From positions 1 to 34,066 of the forward strand of contig JAFKFL010000038.1 of assembly GCA_017308235.1 (NCBI GenBank): 34,066 nucleotides of DNA, read 5' to 3'. The notes below the pieces were generated by a model that saw only the letters and a list, made by a program, of their open reading frames with translations, was not told the origin of the DNA and did no database searches. Both the position numbers and the translations under genes were made by a program. How positions within the stretch are numbered: position 1 is the first letter of the stretch; each line of letters opens with the position of its first letter. This document shows, piece by piece, positions 16,329 to 24,462 of this stretch. This DNA is from Alphaproteobacteria bacterium (GTDB lineage Bacteria > Pseudomonadota > Alphaproteobacteria > Reyranellales > Reyranellaceae).

Positions 16329-19300
16329 GATGCGGTCTCCTCGACAGCACGGTCAACGGGGTTGGAATGGTCGAGCCAATCGATCTTGTTGAGTTTGCGC
16401 ACGATGACGAACTCGTCGCGATTGGAGCCGACCGTGCCGTAGTAGTTGAAACCGTAGGAAAGCTGGGCGTAGCCGCCGACCATATGGGTTGGCTTGAGAA
16501 CAGTACGGGTCACCGAATTATGGATGCCCCCCCGCAGTCCCGTGATTTGCGAGCCCGGCACGTTCACAATCTTCTCTTGCGCATGGTACATCATGCACAT
16601 GCCCTCATGGACGCGCTGGCTGACCACCGCGCGCGCAGCAATGGCGCCATTCAGGTTGAACAACTCGATCCAGTCGTTATCGACGATTCCTGCCTTCTTC
16701 GCGTCGGTCTCCGACAGCCATACGATCGGCCCGCCGCGCGACAATGTCAGCATGATCAGATTGTCGGTATAAGTCGAGTGGATGCCCCATTTCTGATGCG
16801 GAGTGATAAAGTTGAGCACGATTTCGGTTTCGCCGTTGCTGCGTTTCCCGAGCATCTCAGCGACGGTGCGGGTGTCGATCGGCGGCCGGTAGACTGCAAG
16901 GCTTTCGCCGAAGTCCCGGAACCAGCGATGATCCTGGTAGAATTGCTGGCGGCCGGTCAGGGTTCGCCAGGGAATGAGCTCGTGCACGTTGGTATAGCCA
17001 GCCGTGTAACTTACATGCTCGCTCTCGATTCCCGACCACGTCGGCGACGAGATGATCTTGCGCGGCTGCGCTTGGATATCGCGGAAGCGGATTTTCTCGT
17101 CTTCGCGCGTGTCGGCGAGGTGCCTGTGGTCGCGCCCAGTTATTTCCCCGAGCGCCTGCCAGGCCTTGACGGCAACCTCGCCATTGGTCTCCGGCGCCAG
17201 GTAGAGAATGACTTCTGCGGCATCGATGTCCGTCTCGATGCGTGGCCGTCCCTGTGTCGGGCCGCCGTCATTGACACGGTAGTTTAAGCTGCCGAGACCC
17301 TTCACTTCGTCCTCGGTGTTCCAGGAAATACCCTTGCCGCCATTGCCTAATTCGTCGGCGAGGGGCCCCAGCGCGGTGAAGCGGCGGTAGGTATTCGGAT
17401 AGTCGCGCTCGACCACTGTAATTTGCGGCGCGGTGATACCGGGGATGAGATCGCATTCGCCTTTCTTCCAGTCCTTGACCTCGAAGGGCTGTGCGAGTTC
17501 GCCGGGGGTGTCGTGCTGGATCGGCGTCAGCACGACGTCGCGCTCGACGCCGAGATGGCCAACCGCCAATTCCGAGAATCTTTTCGCTATTGTCTTGTAA
17601 GTCTCCCAGTCACTACGCGATTCCCAGACGGGATCCACCGCCGTCGATAGCGGATGGATGAAAGGGTGCATGTCGGAGGTATTGAGGTCGTTTTTCTCGT
17701 ACCAGGTCGCGGTCGGCAGCACGATGTCGGAATAGAGGCAACTCGTCGACATACGGAAGTCGAGCGTGACGACGAGGTCGAGCTTGCCTTCGGGCGCGGG
17801 ATCGCGCCAGGTAACTTCTTTGGGCTTTGCGCCATCTTTCTCGCCAAGATCTTTGCCTTGCAGGCCGTGGCGTGTGCCGAGAAAATGGCGCAGAAAATAT
17901 TCGTGCCCCTTTCCTGAGGAACCGAAGAGGTTCGACCGCCAGATGAATAGGTTGCGCGGAAAGTTGACCGGGTTGTCCGGGTCCTCGCAGGACATTTGCA
18001 GGCGACCCGACTTCAGACCGGCGACGACATGATCCTTGATCGGAACGCTCACTCTGTCCGCTACGGCTGCGAGCATCAGCGGATTGACCGCAAGCTGCGG
18101 CGCCGATGGGAGCCAGCCCATTCGCTCAGCGCGCACGTTGAGATCGATCATGCTGCCACGATAGGGCGCCGGATCAGCAAGCGGCGAGAGCAGTTCAGAC
18201 ACGTCGAGCTTCTCGTAGCGCCACTGATCGCTGTGTGCGTAGAAGAACGACGTTCCGCACATCTGGCGCGGCGGCCGCATCCAGTCGAGCGCGAAGGCGA
18301 GCATCGTCCATCCAGTTTGCGGCCGAAGCTTCTCCTGTCCGACGTAATGCGCCCAGCCGCCGCCGGAGATGCCGATCGTGCCGCACATCATGAGGAAGTT
18401 GATGATGCTGCGGTAGCCCATATCTTGGTGATACCAATGGTTCATTCCGGCGCCGATGATCACCATCGAGCGGCCCTTCGTTTTCTCCGCATTCTCAGCG
18501 AAGCCGCGTGCCACGGCGATCGCCTTTTCGGCGGTCACACCGGTAATCTGTTCCTGCCAGGCAGGCGTGTAAGGCACGTTGTCGTCGAATCCCTTGGCGC
18601 AGGTGCCGCCGAGGCCGCGGTCCAACCCATAGTTGGCACAAAGCAGGTCGAACACGGTCGCCACATGCGCCTCGCCGTCGGCGAGTGCAACCCGGCGTAC
18701 CGGGACGTTGCGGAGTAGCACGTCGCTCCCCTGGTCGTTCACAGGGAAATGCTCATGCAGCCTGCTGCCGAAATAGGGGAAGGCGACCGGCACGACTTCG
18801 TCGCGCCGGTCGATCAGGCTCAACGCGAGACGTACCTCGTCGCCCGTCTCGCCGTCCTTGGACTCGAGATTCCAGCGTCCCTTGTCCTCGCCTTCGTTCG
18901 GCCAGCGATAGCCGATCGAGCCTTGTGGCACTACGAGTCCGCCAGTTTCTTCCGCGACCGCAACCGTCTTCCACGCGGTGCGATCCGATTTTGGTGCACC
19001 GGCGAAATCGCTCTGGCGCACATAACGGTCCGGCACCCAGCGCTCGCCATCGCGCCGCAACCGTACCAGCATCGGCATATCGGTGTAACGGCGGGTATAA
19101 TCCTGAAAATACGGGGCCTGGCGATCGAGAAAGAATTCGCGCAAGATCACATGTCCCATCGCCATCGCAAGCGCTGCGTCGGTGCCTTGCTTGGGGTGAA
19201 GCCAAAGGTCGGAGAGTTTGGCGACTTCGGCGTAGTCTGGCGTGATGGCGACGACCCTGGTCCCGTTGTAGCGCGCTTCGACGAAGAAGTGAGCGTCGGG

Positions 19301-20083
19301 CGTGCGCGTTTGCGGCACGTTCGAGCCCCAAGCGATGATGTAGCCGGAATTGTACCAGTCGGCCGATTCCGGAACGTCGGTCTGCTCGCCCCACGTCTGC
19401 GGGCTCGATGGCGGCAGATCGCAATACCAGTCGTAGAAGGAAAGAAGCGTGCCGCCGATGAGGCTGAGATAGCGCGCGCCCGAAGCATAGGAAACCATTG
19501 ACATCGCGGGGATCGGCGAGAAGCCGACGACTCGGTCCGGTCCCCAAGTCTTGATGGTATGGATATTGGCAGCGGCGATGATCTCGCTTGCTTCCTCCCA
19601 GGTCGAGCGGACGAAGCCGCCGCGTCCGCGCACGGACTTATAGGACTTCGCCAATTCGGCATTGCCAGTGATCGCGGACCACGCCTCGACGGGGCCGAGC
19701 GTTTTGCGAGCCTCGCGCCAAGCCTTCACCAGACGGCCGCGCACCATCGGATATTTGATGCGGCTGGCGCTATAAAGATACCAACTATAGGACGCGCCGC
19801 GCGAGCAACCGCGCGGCTCGTGATTGGGCATGCCAGGCCGCGTACGTGGATAGTCGGTCTGCTGCGTTTCCCAGGTGACAACGCCGCTCTTCACGTAAAT
19901 TTTCCAAGAGCACGAACCGGTACAGTTCACCCCATGGGTAGAGCGCACGATCTTGTCGTGTTGCCAGCGCTGCCGATAACCCTCTTCCCACATGCGGTCC
20001 TCGTCGCGGAGTTCGCCATGTCTACCGGCAAACGGTTCGCGCTTTCGGGATAGGTAAGTGAGGCGCTCCAGAAAGTGACTCAT
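16325..20083 (-). CDS. narG: Respiratory nitrate reductase alpha subunit (Mo-bisMGD)
   Basis: A 1252-residue catalytic subunit that reduces nitrate to nitrite on the cytoplasmic face of the membrane. The N-terminal FS0 cluster ligands are H50, C54, C58 and C93 (HGVNCTGSC, then PRGCSRG). The Mo ligand Asp222 lies in YDWYCDLPP, at the same number as in Escherichia coli NarG. PESADWYNSGYIIAWGSN and VPQTRTPDAHF follow as expected. Length is normal and no frameshift was seen. ATG 20083 follows GAGAGGAAAAGG. It lies 24 bases after narK. Confidence 0.98.
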   Translation of the reverse strand: MSHFLERLTYLSRKREPFAGRHGELRDEDRMWEEGYRQRWQHDKIVRSTHGVNCTGSCSWKIYVKSGVVTWETQQTDYPRTRPGMPNHEPRGCSRGASYSWYLYSASRIKYPMVRGRLVKAWREARKTLGPVEAWSAITGNAELAKSYKSVRGRGGFVRSTWEEASEIIAAANIHTIKTWGPDRVVGFSPIPAMSMVSYASGARYLSLIGGTLLSFYDWYCDLPPSSPQTWGEQTDVPESADWYNSGYIIAWGSNVPQTRTPDAHFFVEARYNGTRVVAITPDYAEVAKLSDLWLHPKQGTDAALAMAMGHVILREFFLDRQAPYFQDYTRRYTDMPMLVRLRRDGERWVPDRYVRQSDFAGAPKSDRTAWKTVAVAEETGGLVVPQGSIGYRWPNEGEDKGRWNLESKDGETGDEVRLALSLIDRRDEVVPVAFPYFGSRLHEHFPVNDQGSDVLLRNVPVRRVALADGEAHVATVFDLLCANYGLDRGLGGTCAKGFDDNVPYTPAWQEQITGVTAEKAIAVARGFAENAEKTKGRSMVIIGAGMNHWYHQDMGYRSIINFLMMCGTIGISGGGWAHYVGQEKLRPQTGWTMLAFALDWMRPPRQMCGTSFFYAHSDQWRYEKLDVSELLSPLADPAPYRGSMIDLNVRAERMGWLPSAPQLAVNPLMLAAVADRVSVPIKDHVVAGLKSGRLQMSCEDPDNPVNFPRNLFIWRSNLFGSSGKGHEYFLRHFLGTRHGLQGKDLGEKDGAKPKEVTWRDPAPEGKLDLVVTLDFRMSTSCLYSDIVLPTATWYEKNDLNTSDMHPFIHPLSTAVDPVWESRSDWETYKTIAKRFSELAVGHLGVERDVVLTPIQHDTPGELAQPFEVKDWKKGECDLIPGITAPQITVVERDYPNTYRRFTALGPLADELGNGGKGISWNTEDEVKGLGSLNYRVNDGGPTQGRPRIETDIDAAEVILYLAPETNGEVAVKAWQALGEITGRDHRHLADTREDEKIRFRDIQAQPRKIISSPTWSGIESEHVSYTAGYTNVHELIPWRTLTGRQQFYQDHRWFRDFGESLAVYRPPIDTRTVAEMLGKRSNGETEIVLNFITPHQKWGIHSTYTDNLIMLTLSRGGPIVWLSETDAKKAGIVDNDWIELFNLNGAIAARAVVSQRVHEGMCMMYHAQEKIVNVPGSQITGLRGGIHNSVTRTVLKPTHMVGGYAQLSYGFNYYGTVGSNRDEFVIVRKLNKIDWLDHSNPVDRAVEETAS

Positions 20084-20107
20084 GTCCTTTTCCTCTCCCG
20101 TTCGAGA

Positions 20108-21379
20108 TCACGATGGAGATATCGTTGTCGGCACGCCGGATGATTCACCCATGACCGGCGCGCGGCGAACTTCCGTCACGAAGTTCAGCACCAACGAAAC
20201 CGCGACGATGCCGTAGAGCAGCATGAAGCAGCTCGAGTTGATGCCGAGGCGATCCAGGATCGCGCCGAACATGATCGGCAACAGAAAGCCGCCCAGGCCG
20301 CCAGCCATGCCGACAATGCCAGAGACGGCGCCCATCGAGTCGGGAAAGTCATCGCCAATATATTTGAAGGTCGACGCCATGCCGCATGCCAAGGCAATGC
20401 CAAGCGCAAACAGCAGTATAGTGAAGAACCACGGCGGCAGAGCGATCACGAAACTGACTGGCCCGTTAACGGTATGAATGATCAGTTCCGTTCTGGGATA
20501 AGACAGCAGAAAAAGACAAATCCATGCGACCCACAGGACCCACCATGTAACCGCATGAGCACCAAAGCGATCGGAGAGCCAGCCTCCGAAAGCTCGAAAG
20601 GCACCGGCAGGCAACGCAAAGCAAGCGGCGAGAAGCGCGGCCTGCGTGATCGAAAGACCGTACTCCGTCTTAAAATATTGTGGCATCCAAATCGACAGGG
20701 CTGTAAAGCCGCCAAAGACGATGGAGTAATATTGGCAATACTTCCAGATGCGCGGATTTCGCAGAACTGCAAGTTGTCGCATCATCGAAGGCGCGGACTC
20801 GCTGGATCTAACGGGGTCTTTCGCGGAGAAAATCCAGAATAATGCTGCAGTCGCGACCAGCGCCCCGGCGTAGACCTTCGGCACCATCTCCCATCCATAG
20901 CGGTCGATGACGAAGGGGGCGACGAACATGTTCAGCGATGCGCCGATCGTACCGGCACCGAAGAAGCCCATTGCAAATCCGCGCTGCTCCTTGGGAAAGA
21001 AGCGCGCGACGTAGGGGGTTCCGACTGAGAACGAAGCGCCAACGAGGCCAAGTGCGAGGCCGAGAAGCAGAAATTGCCAAAACGCTGTAGCATAGGCCGA
21101 TGCCCAGAGCGGGACCGCGCAGCCGAGTAGCAGCAAGAGCATGATGCGGCGGCCGCCGAAGCGGTCGGTCCAGATGCCAAGTGGCAAGCGGAATAGTGCG
21201 CCCGTTAGAATCGGAGTGGCTGTCAATAACCCGAATTGAGTCGAGTCGAGGTTCAGTTGAGTGCGAATCGGAATTCCGATTACGCCGAACATCATCCACA
21301 CGGCAAAGCAGATGGTGAAGGCCCACGTGGTCGCCAGCAGAACGGAGAGAGACCCGGATTTCGCCATTCCTTGCCCCAT
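20108..21379 (-). CDS. narK: Nitrate/nitrite transporter (MFS, NarK type)
   Basis: A 423-residue protein with twelve predicted spans. It contains the MFS loop GIWTDRFGGRRIM between spans 2 and 3, the region FFGAGTIGASLNMF, and the second nitrate-signature-like GIVGMAGGLGGFLLP, as in NarK/NasA proteins. It lies first in the narKGHJI operon, so it likely brings nitrate in or exchanges it for nitrite. ATG 21379 is the longest start; ATG 21367 is the alternative. If a TTGCG-N4-CGCAA box at 21418-21433 activates the promoter, transcription would begin near 21384, which leaves almost no leader before 21379 and favours 21367. Confidence 0.95.
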   Translation of the reverse strand: MGQGMAKSGSLSVLLATTWAFTICFAVWMMFGVIGIPIRTQLNLDSTQFGLLTATPILTGALFRLPLGIWTDRFGGRRIMLLLLLGCAVPLWASAYATAFWQFLLLGLALGLVGASFSVGTPYVARFFPKEQRGFAMGFFGAGTIGASLNMFVAPFVIDRYGWEMVPKVYAGALVATAALFWIFSAKDPVRSSESAPSMMRQLAVLRNPRIWKYCQYYSIVFGGFTALSIWMPQYFKTEYGLSITQAALLAACFALPAGAFRAFGGWLSDRFGAHAVTWWVLWVAWICLFLLSYPRTELIIHTVNGPVSFVIALPPWFFTILLFALGIALACGMASTFKYIGDDFPDSMGAVSGIVGMAGGLGGFLLPIMFGAILDRLGINSSCFMLLYGIVAVSLVLNFVTEVRRAPVMGESSGVPTTISPS

Positions 21380-21417
21380 TATGTCGCTTGAACTCTAGCA
21401 GCTCTGCCGACAGGTCG

Positions 21418-21433
21418 TTTGCGGTAGCGCAAA
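21418..21433 (-). promoter_or_regulatory. NnrR-type palindrome upstream of narK
   Basis: TTTGCGGTAGCGCAAA is a near-perfect inverted repeat containing TTGCG-N4-CGCAA, the form I recall for alphaproteobacterial NnrR sites. A -10-like TAGAGT (minus strand, 21392-21397) lies at the class II distance. The same arrangement recurs at 22411-22426. Confidence 0.65.
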
Positions 21434-21449
21434 ATACTCGGCGCCCGCC

Positions 21450-21854
21450 TCATGTGTCATTTTTGACTCCTCTGAGTGTTTCGGACGATCGGCGGGACAG
21501 AGATTCCGAGCGGCCAAGGTCAGCCGATTCCTCAAACAAGATCGTGAGCAACAGGGCGGAGTTCTGCAGCCCCTTGATGGAATGGACTTCGCGGCTGTTC
21601 AAATAGAGCCAATCACCGGCGCTCAATTCCTTGTGCGTTGGTGAGGTTACCAGGACTATCTGTCCTTCCAGGCAGTGCAGCATGACGTTACCGGCGACTT
21701 GGTGTGGCGCAATATACGCACCGGCCTTGACGATCAGGCGAACAGCCTCAAAACGCTTCGCCTTGACGATCGCCACAGTGCGCGCGTCGGCGAGCTTGTC
21801 GCCATGAGGGCGAAGATCGACGATTTCTCCGGCTTTTGCGTGCTGCTGAGCCAT
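21450..21854 (-). CDS. Cupin domain protein
   Basis: A 134-residue protein starting MAQQHAKAGEIVDLRPHG. The single cupin barrel spans about residues 35-105: VRLIVKAGAYIAPHQVAGNVMLHCLEGQIVLV, then LSAGDWLYLNSREVHSIKGL. The H in APHQVAG, the E in LEGQ and the H in EVHSIK are candidates for metal binding. ATG 21854 overlaps the TAA of the CopD-like gene; ATG 21869 is also in frame. The frame extends far upstream only as a shadow of that gene. The substrate is unknown. It lies between narK and the CopD-like gene, all on the minus strand. Confidence 0.8.
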   Translation of the reverse strand: MAQQHAKAGEIVDLRPHGDKLADARTVAIVKAKRFEAVRLIVKAGAYIAPHQVAGNVMLHCLEGQIVLVTSPTHKELSAGDWLYLNSREVHSIKGLQNSALLLTILFEESADLGRSESLSRRSSETLRGVKNDT

Positions 21855-22336
21855 TAGAACACCGACCATCCCTGACTGCCGGTAACCGCCCCGAAGACTG
21901 TAATCAGGCTTAGCACAAGCAAAATCCAATGTATCCGCTGCATCCGCCCGAAATCGTTCTCCGGCCGCGCGCTCGCCGGCGTATGGTGGCCGCGCCGTCG
22001 ACGTCGAGCGAGTGGGTCGGCGACGAAAAGGATGATCGCGAACAGCAGCCACACGCAAACCATCGCATGCATCCACCAGAAGCCCGCTGACTGGAAGCGG
22101 CTCCAAAGGTCGAGTCGCGCCGTCATGTAAATGCCCGTCGCAGCGACAACGATGACAGCCGTCCGCGCCTGCCAGACGAACCGGCGCTGGATCGCCTGGA
22201 ACGCCAGCCATCTATTCTCGCCAAAATCCCCTCGCCGCACCGCCGACAACACGACTGTCGTCGCCATCGACACTCCGCCGATCCAAATCACCACAGCCAG
22301 GACATGCAGCGCGCGGGCGACGATGACGTCAATCAT
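21854..22336 (-). CDS. Small integral membrane protein, CopD-like
   Basis: A 160-residue protein with four predicted spans at about residues 5-30, 55-73, 80-104 and 133-152. The first span reads ALHVLAVVIWIGGVSMATTVV, whose H-x6-WIGG pattern resembles the CopD/putative copper export fold. Histidines also occur in spans 3 (WWMHAMV) and 4 (RIHWILLV), so haem or copper binding is possible but not shown. It overlaps the cupin gene. Start ATG 22336 is chosen from the span layout. The NnrR-type palindrome at 22411 lies 41 bases before a plausible transcription start at 22377. Confidence 0.75.
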   Translation of the reverse strand: MIDVIVARALHVLAVVIWIGGVSMATTVVLSAVRRGDFGENRWLAFQAIQRRFVWQARTAVIVVAATGIYMTARLDLWSRFQSAGFWWMHAMVCVWLLFAIILFVADPLARRRRRGHHTPASARPENDFGRMQRIHWILLVLSLITVFGAVTGSQGWSVF

Positions 22337-22410
22337 GATGCATCCAGACGGAGACGTTTCAGATTTCCAGGGCATTTCCCCGAAAACTACGTCAATTATC
22401 CATAGTGGGA

Positions 22411-22426
22411 TTTGCGCTAGAGCAAA
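22411..22426. promoter_or_regulatory. NnrR-type palindrome between the CopD-like gene and the Crp/Fnr regulator
   Basis: TTTGCGCTAGAGCAAA is an inverted repeat with TTTGC/GCAAA arms and a six-base centre, identical in layout to the one before narK. A -10-like TAGTTT (minus strand, 22384-22389) at the class II distance points to the CopD-like/cupin genes; it is also 37 bases before the regulator ATG, allowing autoregulation. Confidence 0.6.
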
Positions 22427-22439
22427 CCACTCCCCTTAT

Positions 22440-22453
22440 TCGCAAAATAGCGA
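22440..22453. promoter_or_regulatory. Second palindrome just before the regulator start
   Basis: TCGCAAAATAGCGA has TCGC/GCGA arms at six-base spacing and lies 10 bases before ATG 22464. A regulator bound here would block its own transcription or translation start; this is a guess from position. Confidence 0.25.
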
Positions 22454-22463
22454 TATCGCATGC

Positions 22464-23198
22464 ATGATGACCCTTGGAACGACACTCACCCGCAGAACGC
22501 TCGCCTCCCTGGAGCTGTTTCGTGGCCTTTTGCCCGCGGCACAGCAGGACGTTGTTGCCTCGGCGCGCGCGCAACGTTTTATCCGCAACGCTCGGATCTT
22601 CAATCAAGGCGATAGCAATGCGCGCGCACACGTGCTCTTGGACGGCAGCGTTCGAATTTCGCAATCAGGCAGCGATGGCGCGCAAATCGTGATGCGTCTC
22701 ATCGCACCGGGCGAAATGTTCGGGACGGTCGCATTATTCACGGACCATCGGTATCCGGCCGACGCCGAAGCGATGACCGACACCTTCGAGGTGAGTTGGA
22801 GCGGGGCCGATCTCCTCAAGCTGATGCAGCGACACCCACAAGTTGCGACTAACGCTCTTAAAATTGTCGGCAAGCGCCTTCAGGAAGCGCAGGATCGGAT
22901 GCGCGAACTATCGACGCAACGCGTCGAACAGCGTGTAGCCCATGCCATAGTGCGACTAATCCGTCAGACAGGGCGCGAGACAGAGGACGGCATCGCAATC
23001 ATGTTCCCACTGAGGCGCAAAGATATCGCGGATATCTGTGGAACAACGCTTTATTCCGCGAGCCGTATCCTGACCGCCTGGGAGAAGGCTGGCTGGCTCG
23101 TCACGCGGGATCAGCGGCTTATCGTTCGAAAGCCATCGGAGATTCGACGCATAGGCGAGGATTTAAGGGGGCTGAGACGTGGGAAAGGTATCGCTTGA
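22464..23198 (+). CDS. Crp/Fnr family transcriptional regulator, NnrR-like
   Basis: A 244-residue protein. The cyclic-nucleotide-binding-like barrel covers about residues 18-120, the dimer helix about 122-150, and the winged helix-turn-helix about 180-230. It lacks the N-terminal cysteines of oxygen-sensing FNR, having only C192 in the DNA-binding domain besides. The recognition helix reads TLYSASRILTAWEK: Ser200 and Arg201 are kept, but Tyr197 stands where FNR has the Glu that reads the A of TTGA. The palindromes near narK and this gene have TTGC instead, in agreement. It is divergent from the CopD-like gene. Role as nitrate/NO-responsive activator is inferred. ATG 22464 lacks a strong ribosome site. 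Confidence 0.87.
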   Translation: MMTLGTTLTRRTLASLELFRGLLPAAQQDVVASARAQRFIRNARIFNQGDSNARAHVLLDGSVRISQSGSDGAQIVMRLIAPGEMFGTVALFTDHRYPADAEAMTDTFEVSWSGADLLKLMQRHPQVATNALKIVGKRLQEAQDRMRELSTQRVEQRVAHAIVRLIRQTGRETEDGIAIMFPLRRKDIADICGTTLYSASRILTAWEKAGWLVTRDQRLIVRKPSEIRRIGEDLRGLRRGKGIA

Positions 23199-23215
23199 CC
23201 ATCAATGGCGTGTGC

Positions 23216-24025
23216 CTAACGAGAACTACGACAATAATGATGGTGCAGTCCGCCGAGGATAGGTCGAACGACGATATGGCTCGACGAGCCTTCGCCTAAG
23301 GATAGGTGAGCCCGAACTTCATTGTAGTAGTCGGCGTACGCCGCGAGGATGTGACGGGGATGTCTACGCCGAAGACCGCGATATGGTCGAGGCACTCCCT
23401 GCGGATCGAGCCGATCAACCTCTCCGCGTATCCATTTCTGCTACGGTGATCGAGCCGCGATTGGGTGGTTACCGATGCCCATCGCGACCAGTTGCCTGGT
23501 GACGGCATGACCGTAAACTGCGTCGCGATCTCGAACGAGGTGATGGCTGCATGATTGCGCAGGAATGTCTTCGACGTCTGGCGTGATTCTGGCCGGCCCC
23601 TTGGCAATGTATTTGGCGACAGTCGACTGGGCGATGCATGGCCAAGCTCGAGCACTCCCCATGGAGTCTCGGCGCATTCTACAACGGATTCTCGCGGCCC
23701 ATCCGGCGGATCAGGCTGCGTACCTCAATAGGACTTTGGGCCGACCACGATGAGACTGGGACTTCCACTACTAATAAGTTCTGAATTCATCATCGAACGA
23801 TCGTCTCGGTTGGACGATGCTGGCGGCCCTCAACAGCGACGGCACTAAGCGATACAGTCAGACGAAGGTTGGACGATCGGTGACCGTGAGCCGCGACCTG
23901 GCCGGCACTTGCCGACGCAATGCGTTCAGCTGGTGTTGCAGGAAGGCAATCTCAACCTCCAGCCGCGCCTGCGACCGGAATTGCAAAGTCAATACATGGA
24001 GCTGCAAGGGAACAAGCGAGCTCAT
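23216..24025 (-). pseudogene. Degenerate DDE (rve-type) transposase gene
   Basis: Read on the minus strand from ATG 24025, the DNA follows the transposase at 29440-30456 in order: ARLEVEIAFLQHQLNALRRQVPARSRLTV; then LVPSLLRAASIVQP; then AQSTVAKYIAKG; then LVRDRDAVYGHAV; then ERLIGSIRRECLDHI; and finally PILGGLHHHYCRSSR and a stop at 23216-23218. Several frameshifts, stop codons and a deletion (between the RNHAA block and the second catalytic Asp) break the frame. Total length is about 0.8 kb against 1.0 kb in the full copy, so it cannot make an active enzyme. Confidence 0.9.
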
Positions 24026-24106
24026 CTCGCTCCTGATTAGGCGGTCTCACTGCGGCGTTCGGCGCGGATGGAATTTTCAGCTGCGACCATGGTGTCAGTA
24101 GAGATA

Positions 24107-24247
24107 CTAACTAAATATTATAACGGTAATCATACCCAACACGATCAAGACAAGCCCGCTGATGAGCATCGGCAAGAGGCTGCCACCTGAGTATGGATCA
24201 TCAGCTTCTATGGGGCCTTTCTTTTCGCCGCTGGGACTTTTGCTCAC
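24107..24247 (-). CDS. Small membrane protein (46 aa)
   Basis: GTG 24247 lies seven bases after AAGGAGG and opens a 46-codon frame ending at TAG 24107-24109. The product has a polar start (SKSPSGEKKGPIEADDPYS), a GGS turn, and one hydrophobic span at about residues 24-45 (LLPMLISGLVLIVLGMITVI). The strong ribosome site, the clean division into charged and hydrophobic halves and the lack of overlap with other genes argue that it is real. I do not know the family. It is divergent from the XdhC-like gene. Confidence 0.65.
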   Translation of the reverse strand: MSKSPSGEKKGPIEADDPYSGGSLLPMLISGLVLIVLGMITVIIFS

Positions 24248-24462
24248 GGAGTTCCTCCTTAACTGGTCGGCACATCGCATTGCCGTTGCAAACGCGCCAC
24301 GATCACGGCTGTGAACCTCTTCCGGCCACTTCCGTCATTCTCGAATACGGCTCAACTTTAATAAGTATTTTAAATGCCTATATAGGATCGTATACAGGTA
24401 TTGCAAATGCTTGTTTGCTGGATGGCACGATGAAGCGGGCAGCAGAGAAGGGGAATAGAGTG
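24248..24462. promoter_or_regulatory. Divergent intergenic region before the XdhC-like gene
   Basis: This AT-richer stretch (notably 24350-24420) separates the 46-aa gene and the XdhC-like gene and should carry both promoters. The short palindrome TTGCCGTTGCAA (24291-24302) has an NnrR-like look but only four bases between the TTGC/GCAA arms, so I do not call it a site. Confidence 0.4.

Noticed and set aside
21450..22211. 253-aa version of the cupin gene
   Set aside because: The first 115 residues are a shadow of the overlapping CopD-like gene in another frame; the cupin similarity starts only near the ATG at 21854.
22131..22463. N-terminal extension of the Crp/Fnr regulator
   Set aside because: These codons overlap the CopD-like gene and the promoter region and show no family similarity; the normal N-terminus begins at 22464.
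24291..24302. TTGCCGTTGCAA as an NnrR-type site before the XdhC-like gene
   Set aside because: The arms are only four bases apart; the two convincing sites have six, so geometry does not fit.
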